Shown here: piece after piece, positions 7,571 to 15,531 of the stretch
Layout: each line of letters begins with the position of its first letter
Numbering within the stretch: position 1 is the first letter of the stretch
DNA from: DSUN01 sp035527715
GTDB taxonomy: Bacteria; Planctomycetota; PUPC01; DSUN01
NCBI GenBank assembly: GCA_035527715.1
Contig: DATKZY010000175.1
Coordinates: 28,669 to 92,668 of the forward strand
DNA: 64,000 bases
Direction of reading: 5' to 3'
Notes under the pieces: model-generated
Told to the model about the DNA's origin: nothing
Database searches by the model: none
Seen by the model: only the letters and a program-made list of their open reading frames with translations
Position numbers and translations under genes: made by a program

Positions 7571-8566
7571 ATGAACGAGCAAACAGCCCTTGCCCGCTGG
7601 CGTGGCTTCAACCTGCTCGAGATGTTCACGACCCGCAGCGACGGCGCCTGGCGCGAGGACGACTTCCGCTGGATCGCCGACTGGGGCTTCGACTTCGTGC
7701 GCCTCCCCATGTGCTACCTCCTGTGGATCGAGGGCGACGACGTCTTCCGCCCCAAGGAGGCCATGCTGGCCAACGTGGACCGCGCGGTGCGGCTGGGCGA
7801 GAGGCACGGCCTGCACGTCTGCCTCAACTTCCACCGCGGCCCGGGCTACAGCGTCAACGCCGAGCGCAAGGAGCCGTTCGACCTGTGGAAGGACCAGGCC
7901 GCCCTCGACGCCTTCTGCTTCCACTGGCAGCTCATGGCCCGTCGCTACAAGGGCGTGCCATCCGAGAGGCTGAGCTTCAACCTCATCAACGAGCCGCCCG
8001 CGGAATCACCCGCGCGGATGACCCGCGCCGACCACGAGCGAGTCGTCCGGGCCGCCGTTGCGGCCATCCGCGCGGTGGACCCCGGCCGCCTGATCATCGC
8101 CGACGGGATCTCGTGGGGCAACGTGCCCTGTCCCGAGCTGGCCGACCTGGGCATTGCGCAAAGCTGCCGCGCCTACGCGCCCATGGGCATCAGCCACTAC
8201 AAGGCCCACTGGGTGAACGTGTCGGACTGGTCCGAGCCCGTCTGGCCGGGGCTTGCGCACAGGGGCGAGACGTGGGACCGCGCGCGGCTCGAGCAACACT
8301 ACGCGCCTTGGGCGGCCCTCGCGCGGCAGGGCGTGGGGGTCCACTGCGGCGAGGGCGGCGCCTTCAAGCACACGCCTCACGATGTCGTGCTCGCCTGGCT
8401 GCGCGACGTGTTGGGGATCCTCACGAGCCACGGCATCGGCCTCGCCCTATGGAACTTCCGCGGCTCGTTCGGCATCCTCGACTCCGACCGCGCCGGCGTG
8501 GCCTACGCCGACTGGCACGGCCACCGCCTCGACCGCGCGCTGCTCGAGCTGCTCCAGGAGTTCTAG
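7571..8566 (+). CDS. Glycoside hydrolase family 5 (cellulase-like)
   Basis: A 331-residue TIM-barrel hydrolase. The GH5 acid/base Glu is E141 in FNLINEPP and the likely nucleophile is E261 in GVHCGEGGAF. RWRGFNLLEMF at the start, DFVRLPMCYLLW near residue 42 and CLNFHRGPGY near residue 85 also fit the family. There is no signal peptide, so it acts in the cytoplasm or on imported oligosaccharides. The substrate cannot be fixed from sequence (beta-1,4-glucan or mannan-type linkages are typical). It has its own promoter, 28 bases upstream of the ATG. Confidence 0.85.
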   Translation: MNEQTALARWRGFNLLEMFTTRSDGAWREDDFRWIADWGFDFVRLPMCYLLWIEGDDVFRPKEAMLANVDRAVRLGERHGLHVCLNFHRGPGYSVNAERKEPFDLWKDQAALDAFCFHWQLMARRYKGVPSERLSFNLINEPPAESPARMTRADHERVVRAAVAAIRAVDPGRLIIADGISWGNVPCPELADLGIAQSCRAYAPMGISHYKAHWVNVSDWSEPVWPGLAHRGETWDRARLEQHYAPWAALARQGVGVHCGEGGAFKHTPHDVVLAWLRDVLGILTSHGIGLALWNFRGSFGILDSDRAGVAYADWHGHRLDRALLELLQEF

Positions 8567-8584
8567 CCCGCGGCGCGCGGCCCC

Positions 8585-9382
8585 TCATTTCCTCACGACG
8601 AACACAAGCTCGGCAGCGAATTCGAGGCGCTGCACCCGCCACGGGCGGTCCGCGATCATCTGGCGGAATATCGCCTCGTAGTTTTCCCGCATGCCCTTCG
8701 CGCGCCCGCCGAGGCTGGCGACGGGGAACGAGACGACCACGTGCCGCGCCCGCAGGGCGTCGAGGACGCGGCGGGTCGCGCCGCGCCCCTGCCGCTCCAG
8801 GTTGGTCGCGGCCTTGAGCAGGAACGCCACGTCGGCCTCTTCCGCGGGAGGCGCACACAGGATGTCGGCGTGGACCGCCTGGAAGCCCAGCCCGAAGAAG
8901 GGGGCGCAGCGGTTGAGGAACGCGACCGCACGGCCGTCGAGGTCGCAGGCCCGGTACGATGCCTCGGGCGGCAGCCCCATCCAGGGAATCGCCAGCGGGT
9001 GCAGGCCGCAGGCGAGGTCGAGCACGCGCCTCGGCACGCCCGTGACGGCGAAGACCTCGGCGTAGAAGCGCTCGAGGAGCGGCAGGCGTTCGCGGGTCGA
9101 GGCGTGGCAGGACATCGCGGCGCGGCAGACGGCCCGCAGCGCCTCGGCCGAGCCGCGGGCGTGGGCGGCCGCGAGGTCGGCGAGGAGGGCCTCATAGTCG
9201 GGCGCGCGCTCGAACGCGCCGAAGACCTGGTGGAGGCGCGACTTCGTGGCCTTCACCGCCTCTTTCAGGCTCCCGCGCTTCGCCAGCTCCGTCGCGCCGA
9301 TTCGGCGCACGGTGTCGCCGCACACCGTCCGGTACTTTGGCGTCGCGAGCACTGCCGCCACGAGTTCGTCGAGGGCCGACAT
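8585..9382 (-). CDS. 16S rRNA m7G1405-type methyltransferase (Rmt/ArmA/FmrO family)
   Basis: Members methylate N7 of G1405 in helix 44 of 16S rRNA and block 4,6-disubstituted aminoglycosides. With the ATG at 9382 the protein has 265 residues, as in Rmt enzymes. Visible features: N-terminal helices with KSRLHQVFGAF, CHASTRERLPLLERFYAEVF (from about residue 92), the SAM motif VLDLACGLHPLAIPW (120-134), CDLDGRAVAFLN, DVAFLLKAATNLERQ (about 184-198) and SFPVASLGGRAKGM (218-231). This motif order is diagnostic of the family rather than of a generic methyltransferase. No strong ribosome-binding site is seen, so an earlier GTG (9394) or TTG (9448) start is possible. It is convergent with the GH5 gene. 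Confidence 0.82.
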   Translation of the reverse strand: MSALDELVAAVLATPKYRTVCGDTVRRIGATELAKRGSLKEAVKATKSRLHQVFGAFERAPDYEALLADLAAAHARGSAEALRAVCRAAMSCHASTRERLPLLERFYAEVFAVTGVPRRVLDLACGLHPLAIPWMGLPPEASYRACDLDGRAVAFLNRCAPFFGLGFQAVHADILCAPPAEEADVAFLLKAATNLERQGRGATRRVLDALRARHVVVSFPVASLGGRAKGMRENYEAIFRQMIADRPWRVQRLEFAAELVFVVRK

Positions 9383-9463
9383 CGCATCGTCCACAGAAAG
9401 AAGAGGGCCTCGGCCACAGATTAGACCGATTTTCACAGAGAAAGACAAGACGGCACGCCGCGG

Positions 9464-9492
9464 TTGCCGCCGCAGCCGCGACGGCGTAGCAT
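9464..9492 (+). promoter_or_regulatory. Possible promoter for the GH38/57-like gene
   Basis: TTGCCG (9464-9469), 17-base spacer, TAGCAT (9487-9492); 4 of 6 matches in each box. An AAGGAAG ribosome-binding site precedes the ATG at 9544. Confidence 0.35.
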
Positions 9493-9543
9493 AGTGCGGG
9501 CCTCTGCGAGGCGCTCACAACGTAAGCGGAAAAGGAAGACCTG

Positions 9544-11844
9544 ATGGAGCTCGCCTTTCCCGACGGCTGTGCAATCGAGGGCTACGCCATCGCCGTCGCG
9601 TGGGATCCGCGGATCCTGGCGCTCGAAGACGATGCCGCGCACGTGACACTGCGCCTGAAAACCGACGCGCTCGCCGCGGCTCCGCCCCAGCGCGTTGCCG
9701 TCTCAGGGCCGTTCGCCTCGTCGAAGGAGCGGATCGTACTCCCGACGGCGGAAGGGGCGATCACCCTTCACCTCTCGCGCGACACCCGCCTCGCGTATCT
9801 CGCGGGCGGAGAGGGCTGGACGCCCGTCGGCACGGTGGGCCAGCACCCTGCCGCGCTCGTGGGCGACGGCGAGGTCGTCTTCGCCTTCGACCCGACCGAC
9901 CTCATCGCCCGCTATCTGAACATGATGGACGCGACGGTGACGGCGGACGTTCTGGACTGGGTCATCCGCTGCGTGCTCCAGGCCGCGGGCAGAGGCCCCG
10001 CGGAACCCCCGTCGAACTGGCGCGATTTCCACGCCCTCGGCATCGCGGCCTGGATGATCGAGCGGCTGGCGAAGGAACTGGGGCAGCCTTTCGACCCGTC
10101 GCCCATCCGCCGCCTCGCGGTCGCCGCGGCACAGGGCAAGGGCGATCTCGCCGCGGCCTTCGACGCGCTCGCCGAGGCCCGTAAGCGGGTGCTCGACCTG
10201 CCGGTCTACTTCGTGGACATCCTGCATGGCGGCATTCTCTTCGGCCGCGAGGGCTACGCCGAGTACGACTGGCCCCAGGCCGCCGCCGACCTGCTGGACT
10301 TCTACGAGGGCTGGAGCCGCGACCTCGGCTACCGCTACTCGCACGACGTGGCCGCAGGCACGCTGCTCAACCTCGCCCCGATGTTCCCCGAGACGCTCGC
10401 CCGCCTTCGCGCCGCGTGGGACGAGGGGCGCACCGAGTTTGCCAACGGCACTTGGTCGCAGCCGTATCTCCACCTGTGGAGCCGCGAGGAGTGCCGTCAG
10501 CAATTCGTCCACGGCCTCGCCGCCTTCGACGAGCTGTTCGGCCGCCGGCCCACGACCTATGCCGCCCAGGAGTTCGCCCTCCACCCCGCCCTGCCCGACA
10601 TGCTGCGCGAGTTCGGCTACACCCACGCCATCCACCGCGTGCAGAACATGGGCGCCGCGCCCGACGACGATCGCCCCCTGATTGACTGGGAGGGCGTCGG
10701 CGGCGCGGTCATCCCCACGCTCCCGTCGCACTCGCCGAAGTCCGAGAAATTCGGCAGCGGCATCTACGCCCACTGGCCGCGCCTGGTGGCCGAGACGCAT
10801 CGCCGCGGCCTCCCCTTCGTGGCGCTCGTGAACCTCATTGACCAGACGTTCATCGGCGCCTACAAGGAGGAATTTGTCCGCGCCTGCCGCTTCGGCGACG
10901 CCCTCGGGCGCTTCGCCACCTGCACAGACTTCTTCGCTGCGACCGCCGACGTGCCGCGGCCCCGCCACCGCTATGCCTGGGACGACTACGTCTTCGACCT
11001 CGAGATGCCGACGGCCAACTACCACCGCTACGAATCGGGCGGCTTCTCGACCACCATCGAATACTGGCGCGGCGTCGTCGCCGACATGGCAGGCCGCGAG
11101 CCGACCGCCGCCGAGTGGCGCCGCATCCTCGACGGCGAGGCCCACGACACCTACGTGCTGCCCCACTTCAAGACCGGCGGCTTCCTCGACCTCTATCTCA
11201 CCGACTACCCCGGCCCGCGCTACCGCGTGACCGTGGACGAGCGGCGCGGCGTCACCCGCTTCATCCGCGACGCCGTCGGGTTCCCGCGCGACGTCCACGC
11301 CACGCCGCCTGTTCCCATTGGGGGCGACGGCCCCGTCGAGGTGGACCCGAGCACGGGCGGCGTCACCGTCGAGGGCAAGCTGTTCGGGGTCCTCGCCTCC
11401 ACGCGCGGCGACAGCCGCGTCGTGAGCATCGAGCCCGGCGCGGCCACCCGCGTCGTCGTGGCCATTGACGCCGTGGGCGAGTTCATCGTCCGTCTGTGGC
11501 AGCGCGACGGCGTGGTCTACGGCCTCGTTCAGCGCCCCACCGACATCCCCTGGTTCTGCCACGACGTGCCGTACTGGCAGGACTGCGTCTACCTCCGCCA
11601 CGCGCCGGGCGAGGACGAGGCGCCGACCCTCCGCTACTACTGGGGCATCGGCGAGGCGACACGCCTCGCGGAGTTCTATTCGCGCGACCGCGTGACGCTG
11701 GGCCGCGTCGAGCTCCTCCACGGCGGCAACGGCTTCTACCGCCTGGCCGGCGGCGAACTGCACAACCGCCTCTGGTCCCACAACGAGTCCGCCCGCTCGT
11801 TCTGGTGGGGCGTGCGGGTTGACGGGTCGCCACCCCGCCCGTAG
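9544..11844 (+). CDS. GH38/GH57-superfamily glycoside hydrolase
   Basis: 766 residues without a signal peptide. The middle (about residues 220-560) looks like the seven-stranded barrel shared by GH38 alpha-mannosidases and GH57: VDILHGGILFGREGYAEYDW, FANGTWSQPYLHLWSREECR, then RPTTYAAQEFALHPALPDML and FGYTHAIHRVQNMG. The end (from about residue 580) is beta-rich, as in GH38-type proteins. The catalytic residues are not certain; E in AAQEF and D in the preceding blocks are candidates. Activity on an alpha-linked sugar is inferred. rhaA follows 100 bases downstream, hinting at rhamnose-containing glycans. Confidence 0.55.
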   Translation: MELAFPDGCAIEGYAIAVAWDPRILALEDDAAHVTLRLKTDALAAAPPQRVAVSGPFASSKERIVLPTAEGAITLHLSRDTRLAYLAGGEGWTPVGTVGQHPAALVGDGEVVFAFDPTDLIARYLNMMDATVTADVLDWVIRCVLQAAGRGPAEPPSNWRDFHALGIAAWMIERLAKELGQPFDPSPIRRLAVAAAQGKGDLAAAFDALAEARKRVLDLPVYFVDILHGGILFGREGYAEYDWPQAAADLLDFYEGWSRDLGYRYSHDVAAGTLLNLAPMFPETLARLRAAWDEGRTEFANGTWSQPYLHLWSREECRQQFVHGLAAFDELFGRRPTTYAAQEFALHPALPDMLREFGYTHAIHRVQNMGAAPDDDRPLIDWEGVGGAVIPTLPSHSPKSEKFGSGIYAHWPRLVAETHRRGLPFVALVNLIDQTFIGAYKEEFVRACRFGDALGRFATCTDFFAATADVPRPRHRYAWDDYVFDLEMPTANYHRYESGGFSTTIEYWRGVVADMAGREPTAAEWRRILDGEAHDTYVLPHFKTGGFLDLYLTDYPGPRYRVTVDERRGVTRFIRDAVGFPRDVHATPPVPIGGDGPVEVDPSTGGVTVEGKLFGVLASTRGDSRVVSIEPGAATRVVVAIDAVGEFIVRLWQRDGVVYGLVQRPTDIPWFCHDVPYWQDCVYLRHAPGEDEAPTLRYYWGIGEATRLAEFYSRDRVTLGRVELLHGGNGFYRLAGGELHNRLWSHNESARSFWWGVRVDGSPPRP

Positions 11845-11868
11845 AATGCGGGCGTGTTCCTCTTGTAG

Positions 11869-11888
11869 GCGGGATGTCCACATCCCGC
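11869..11888. repeat. GCGGGATG/CATCCCGC hairpin
   Basis: Perfect 8-bp arms (11869-11876, 11881-11888) with loop TCCA, between the hydrolase stop and rhaA. The context TGTAGGCGGGATGTCCACAT resembles dispersed PVC repeats; a weak terminator is possible but no T-run follows. Confidence 0.5.
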
Positions 11889-11944
11889 GAAGCGCCCTGC
11901 TGACTCTGCTGCGCACACGAGCCCTGTGGGCCAGGAGGCCGCCG

Positions 11945-13240
11945 ATGCCGAAGAAAGCTATTGACGTGACCCAGCCGCCCAAGGCCGCGCAAGTGCGCGC
12001 CGCCTACAAGCTGGCCCGCGAGCGCTTCGCCGCCCTCGGCGTGGATGCCGACAAGGCGGTGCGCGCGGCCCTGGCGATCCCCATCTCGGTCCAGTGCTGG
12101 CAGGCCGACGACGTGCGCGGCCTTGAGACCCACGAGGGCGCCCTCGACGCCGGCGGCATCCAGGCCACGGGCAACTACCCCGGCGCCGCCCGCAACGGCG
12201 ACGAGATCCGCGCCGATTTCGATGCTGCCGCGGCCCTCATCCCCGGCGCCTTGCGCTTCAACATCCACGCCATGTACGCCGAGACCGCCGGCAAGCGCGT
12301 GGACCGCGACGAACTCGAGCCGAAGCACTTCTCGCGCTGGATTGACTGGTCGAAGGCGCGCCGCCGCGGCCTCGACTTCAATCCCACCTGCTTCGCCCAC
12401 CCGATGGTCAAGGACGGCCTCACGCTCTCCAGCTCCGACGACGCGGCGCGCGCCTTCTGGATTCGCCACTGCATCGCCACCCGCCGCATCGCCAGCGCCA
12501 TCGGCAAGGCCCTGGGCACGCCCTGCGTCAACAACATCTGGATCCCCGACGGGCGCAAGGACTCGACGGTGGACCGCCTCGGCCCACGCCACCGCCTGCT
12601 CCACGCCCTCGACGAAGTCCTCGACCGCAAGCTCCCGCACGTGATTGACGCCGTCGAGAGCAAGCTCTTCGGCATCGGGTACGAGGACTACACGGTCGGC
12701 TCGCACGAGTTCTACCTCGCCTACGCGGCCACGCGCGGCGTCGCCCTCTGCTACGACCTTGGCCACTTCCACCCCACCGAGAGCGTTGCCGACAAGCTCT
12801 CGGCCACGCTGCTGTTCGTGGATAAGCTCCTCATCCACGCCAGCCGCGGCATCCGGTGGGACAGCGATCACGTCGTCCGCTTCACCGACGAGTTGCGCGC
12901 CGTTGCCGACGAGGCGGTCCGCAGCGGCGCATTGCCCGACATCTTGTGGGCGCTCGACTACTTCGACGCCAGCATCAACCGCGTCGCCGCGTGGGTCATC
13001 GGCGCGCGGGCCTTGCGCAAGGCGTTGCTCTACGCCATGCTCGAGCCGTTCGACGCCATCGCCGAGCGCGAGGAGAGCGGCATTGGCGCGGCCAAGCTCG
13101 CCCTCGTCGAGCACCGCGCCGAGCTCCCCTTCACCGCCGTGTGGGACTACGCGTGCCTCAAGGCCGACGTCCCCGTCGGCGCCTCATGGCTCCGCGACGT
13201 CGCGGCCTATGAGGTCCACGTCCGCAGCGAGCGAGGGTGA
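11945..13240 (+). CDS. rhaA: L-rhamnose isomerase
   Basis: RhaA converts L-rhamnose to L-rhamnulose with divalent metal in the cytoplasm. The 431-residue protein (E. coli RhaA is 419) aligns over its whole length. Landmarks: ISVQCWQADDVRG, GGIQATGNYPGAARN, LDFNPTCFAHP, VNNIWIPDGRKDSTVDR, DAVESKLFGIGYEDYTVGS (metal Glu), DLGHFHPTE (Asp/His) and RWDSDHVV. The ATG at 11945 follows AGGAGG by 6 bases. No rhaB, rhaD or rhaT gene is adjacent. Confidence 0.95.
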   Translation: MPKKAIDVTQPPKAAQVRAAYKLARERFAALGVDADKAVRAALAIPISVQCWQADDVRGLETHEGALDAGGIQATGNYPGAARNGDEIRADFDAAAALIPGALRFNIHAMYAETAGKRVDRDELEPKHFSRWIDWSKARRRGLDFNPTCFAHPMVKDGLTLSSSDDAARAFWIRHCIATRRIASAIGKALGTPCVNNIWIPDGRKDSTVDRLGPRHRLLHALDEVLDRKLPHVIDAVESKLFGIGYEDYTVGSHEFYLAYAATRGVALCYDLGHFHPTESVADKLSATLLFVDKLLIHASRGIRWDSDHVVRFTDELRAVADEAVRSGALPDILWALDYFDASINRVAAWVIGARALRKALLYAMLEPFDAIAEREESGIGAAKLALVEHRAELPFTAVWDYACLKADVPVGASWLRDVAAYEVHVRSERG

Positions 13241-13253
13241 CCCCCGGTAGCCC

Positions 13254-14315
13254 ATGGACGTTCTGCATACCGCCCACGGCGACGTGGCTCTTCCCGCCTT
13301 CTTCCCCGACGCGACGCGGGGGGTGGTGCGCGGGCTGGATGCCGCCGACCTCGAGGCCTGCGGGGTGCCCGGGCTGGTGGTGAATGCGTTCCACCTCGGC
13401 AACCGGCCCGGGTCGCGGACGGTGCAGTCGCTCGGCGGGGTGCACGCGCTGATGGGCTGGCAGCGGCCGGTCATCGCCGATTCGGGCGGGTTCCAGATTT
13501 TCTCGCTGATCCGCCAGAACCCCAAGCTCGGCTCGATCACGAACAAGGAGGCGATCTTCCGCTCCGCCGAGGGCCAGAAGACCCAACGCCTCAGCCCCGA
13601 GAAGTCCATCCAGATCCAGCTTCGGCTCGGGGCCGACATTCTGGTGTGTCTCGACGACTGCACGCATCCCGCGGCGCCGCGCGACGAGCAGGCGGCCGCG
13701 GTCGCCCGCACCATCGCCTGGGCCGAGCGGTGCAAGGCCGAGTTCGAGCGGGGCCTCGCCGCGCGGAAGGCCGGCGCGGCGGCGCGCCCGCTGCTCTTCG
13801 CCGTCATCCAGGGCGGGAACGAGCCGGAACTGCGGCGTCGCTGCGCGGCGTCGCTCGTGGCGATGGGCTTCGACGGCTACGGCTTCGGCGGCTGGCCGTT
13901 CGATTCAGACGGGCGGCTGCTCGCCGACACCCTGGCCCTCACGGCCGACCTGATGCCCGCCGACAAGCCGCGCTACGCCCTCGGCATCGGCAGCCCGGCC
14001 GCGCTCGTCGCCTGCGTGAGGATGGGCTACGACCTCTTCGACTGCTCGCTCCCCACCCGCGACGCCCGCCGCGGCCGCCTGTACGTCCTTCGCGACGAGG
14101 GCCTGGCATGCGACCGCCTCTACATCCGCGACCGCGCGCATCGCCGCGACGGCACGCCCGTCTCGGCGGCCTGCGACTGCCTCTGCTGCCGCGGCCATAC
14201 GCGAGCCTACCTCCACCACCTCTTCGCCGTTGGCGACGCCCTTGCCTGGCGCCTCGCCACGATCCACAACCTGCGCTTCTACACCACCCTCCTCGCCCGG
14301 CTGAAGAGGACCTGA
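13254..14315 (+). CDS. tgt: tRNA-guanine transglycosylase family protein
   Basis: TGT exchanges guanine-34 for a queuosine precursor in GUN-anticodon tRNAs. Seen here: DSGGFQIF (catalytic-pocket Asp, near residue 80), AVIQGG near 183, FDCSLPTRDARRG near 263 (the family nucleophile Asp) and a C-terminal CxCxxC...H zinc site in the CDCLCCRGHTRAYLHHL segment. At 353 residues it is about 20 shorter than typical TGT. Usually conserved positions differ: NAFHLGNRPG replaces NTYHL-x-RPG, and PTRDARRG replaces PTRNGR. It may therefore be a divergent paralogue. It starts 13 bases after rhaA and precedes a tRNA-His(GUG), a queuosine-type tRNA. Confidence 0.82.
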   Translation: MDVLHTAHGDVALPAFFPDATRGVVRGLDAADLEACGVPGLVVNAFHLGNRPGSRTVQSLGGVHALMGWQRPVIADSGGFQIFSLIRQNPKLGSITNKEAIFRSAEGQKTQRLSPEKSIQIQLRLGADILVCLDDCTHPAAPRDEQAAAVARTIAWAERCKAEFERGLAARKAGAAARPLLFAVIQGGNEPELRRRCAASLVAMGFDGYGFGGWPFDSDGRLLADTLALTADLMPADKPRYALGIGSPAALVACVRMGYDLFDCSLPTRDARRGRLYVLRDEGLACDRLYIRDRAHRRDGTPVSAACDCLCCRGHTRAYLHHLFAVGDALAWRLATIHNLRFYTTLLARLKRT

Positions 14316-14368
14316 GAGCCTGCCCGACAACCGCCACCCACTGCGCTGCGGAGAGGACACTCGGATGT

Positions 14369-14396
14369 TTGACTTTCGGGGCCTTAGGGCTATAAT
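14369..14396 (+). promoter_or_regulatory. Strong sigma70 promoter of the tRNA operon
   Basis: TTGACT (14369-14374), 16-base spacer, TATAAT (14391-14396). The first tRNA begins 19 bases after the -10 box. Confidence 0.8.
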
Positions 14397-14415
14397 GAAG
14401 GGGTTGACGGAGGAG

Positions 14416-14493
14416 CGGGGTGTGGCGCAGTTTGGCTAGCGCGCGTGCCTTGGGAGCACGAGGTCAGCGGTTCAAATCCGCTCACCCCGACCA
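14416..14493 (+). tRNA. tRNA-Pro(UGG)
   Basis: Acceptor CGGGGTG (14416-14422) pairs with CACCCCG (14483-14489). The anticodon stem CGTGC/GCACG encloses CTTGGGA, anticodon TGG. The T arm has TTCAAAT. The discriminator is A and CCA is encoded. Confidence 0.95.
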
Positions 14494-14504
14494 GTCGTTC
14501 CTGC

Positions 14505-14582
14505 GGTGGGTGTAGCTCAGTAGGTTAGAGCGACAGACTGTGGCTCTGTAGGCCGAGGGTTCGAATCCCTTCACCCACCCCA
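14505..14582 (+). tRNA. tRNA-His(GUG)
   Basis: Acceptor GTGGGTG pairs with CACCCAC. The extra G at 14505 faces discriminator C at 14579, the His identity pair. The anticodon stem ACAGA/TCTGT encloses CTGTGGC, anticodon GTG. CCA is encoded at 14580-14582. Confidence 0.95.
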
Positions 14583-14597
14583 CCCCACCCGTCTTCG

Positions 14598-14674
14598 GCG
14601 CCCGTAGCTCAGTTGGACAGAGCATCGGATTTCTAATCCGAGGGTCGGGGGTTCGAATCCCTCCGGGCGTGCCA
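14598..14674 (+). tRNA. tRNA-Arg(UCU)
   Basis: Acceptor GCGCCCG pairs with CGGGCGT (one G-U pair). The anticodon stem TCGGA/TCCGA encloses TTTCTAA, anticodon TCT. The T arm is GGGGG-TTCGAAT-CCCTC. Discriminator G, encoded CCA. Confidence 0.95.
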
Positions 14675-14683
14675 GCGTAACGG

Positions 14684-14727
14684 ACGGTCCACTAAGCACT
14701 TAGGCAAGTGCTTTAGGGCCGTTTTTT
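14684..14727 (+). terminator. Rho-independent terminator of the tRNA operon
   Basis: A long hairpin with core GCACTT-AGGC-AAGTGC and outer pairs ACGG/CCGT is followed directly by six T residues (14722-14727). It lies 10 bases after the last tRNA. Confidence 0.8.
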
Positions 14728-14929
14728 GTTGGCCCGGAGCCTTGCGGTATGATTCTGGTATGATTACGACACCCTCCGGGGCGTCGTAGTCGTGCCGGAA
14801 GGGAGGCCCCGATGCCCCGCAAGCCCGGAGGAGTCGAAGGCGCTGGCTGCGAACACGCTCCACAAGGAAAGGCACTTCCTACTCCTTGAGATGGCACGAG
14901 GGCGGGGGGATCCGTCAGGAGTACTTGGG

Positions 14930-15103
14930 GAACGGGCGTCGGGTGCGGGCGGGTCGGTGGAGGTGCAGGCGGCGGAGCTGATGTTGCTGCTGGAGGGGAT
15001 CGAGCTGGCGGGCCCGCGGCGGCGGGAGCGCTGGGTGCCGGGGCGGGCCGTGGCGGCGGGCCAACGGGGTGAAACAAAGTCGGGACGCTCCCAACACTTC
15101 TGA
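14930..15103 (+). pseudogene. Remnant of IS66-family TnpB (OrfB)
   Basis: The C-terminal part of a frame ending at 15103 reads GSVEVQAAELMLLLEGIELA followed by GPRRRERW. This resembles the end of IS66 TnpB proteins (AAEL-x-LLLEGIDL, then Arg-rich). No catalytic transposase gene, complete TnpB or terminal repeats are visible, so this is a fragment. Confidence 0.45.
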
Positions 15104-15164
15104 GCATCGCATCTGAACTAGTCCCAACTGCCTTTCTGTAGTCCCACAAATGCCCACTTCACGG

Positions 15165-15400
15165 GAGCCGGGCGTGACCCGACCCGGAATCACAGGCGGC
15201 CGCGGCGTCTTGCGCAAGGGCACGGGCTCGAAGAGCGCGGAGCCTCCTTCCTCGCGGATCAGGACCAGGTTGTCGAAGGCGTCGGCCAGGTAGATGCCCC
15301 AGCGCGAGTCGGGGGTCGGCTGGCACGAGACAAGGAAGTGCTTGTCGCTCATGAGAAGCAGTTGACCGGACGCCCTTCCGTCTCCCCTTCCTGGCCCCAT
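15165..15400 (-). pseudogene. Fragment of a PD40/HZS-alpha-like secreted protein
   Basis: The minus strand encodes LMSDKHFLVSCQP, then WGIYLADAFDNLVLIRE, then LFEPVPLRKTPRPPVIPGR. This is the signature of large planctomycete proteins related to the hydrazine-synthase alpha middle domain. Only about 75 residues remain, with no start and with unrelated sequence on both sides, so the gene is broken. Confidence 0.5.
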
Positions 15401-15424
15401 ACCACCCCCTCCTGGACCTCTCGT

Positions 15425-15508
15425 CCTCCGGGGTCCGCTTCGCGTTCACGATCGCCCTCTCGATCTCCTCAGTTCATCCTGCCTTTGCTGCCTGCTCCAG
15501 GTGCTGTG
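15425..15508 (-). repeat. Diverged duplicated segment A (in-frame TGA)
   Basis: On the minus strand it reads HLEQAAKAG, stop, TEEIERAIVNAKRTPED. It matches the segment at 18135-18218 at roughly 70% of bases with no gaps. It lies just 3' of the gene ending at 15532. Confidence 0.45.
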
Positions 15509-15531
15509 CGCAATGCATCGTGCGGGGCGCT

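Noticed and set aside
14633..14875. Minus-strand frame ending in the peptide HARRDSNPRPSD
   Set aside because: It is the antisense of tRNA-Arg and the terminator; this peptide is a familiar artefact of tRNA antisense translation.
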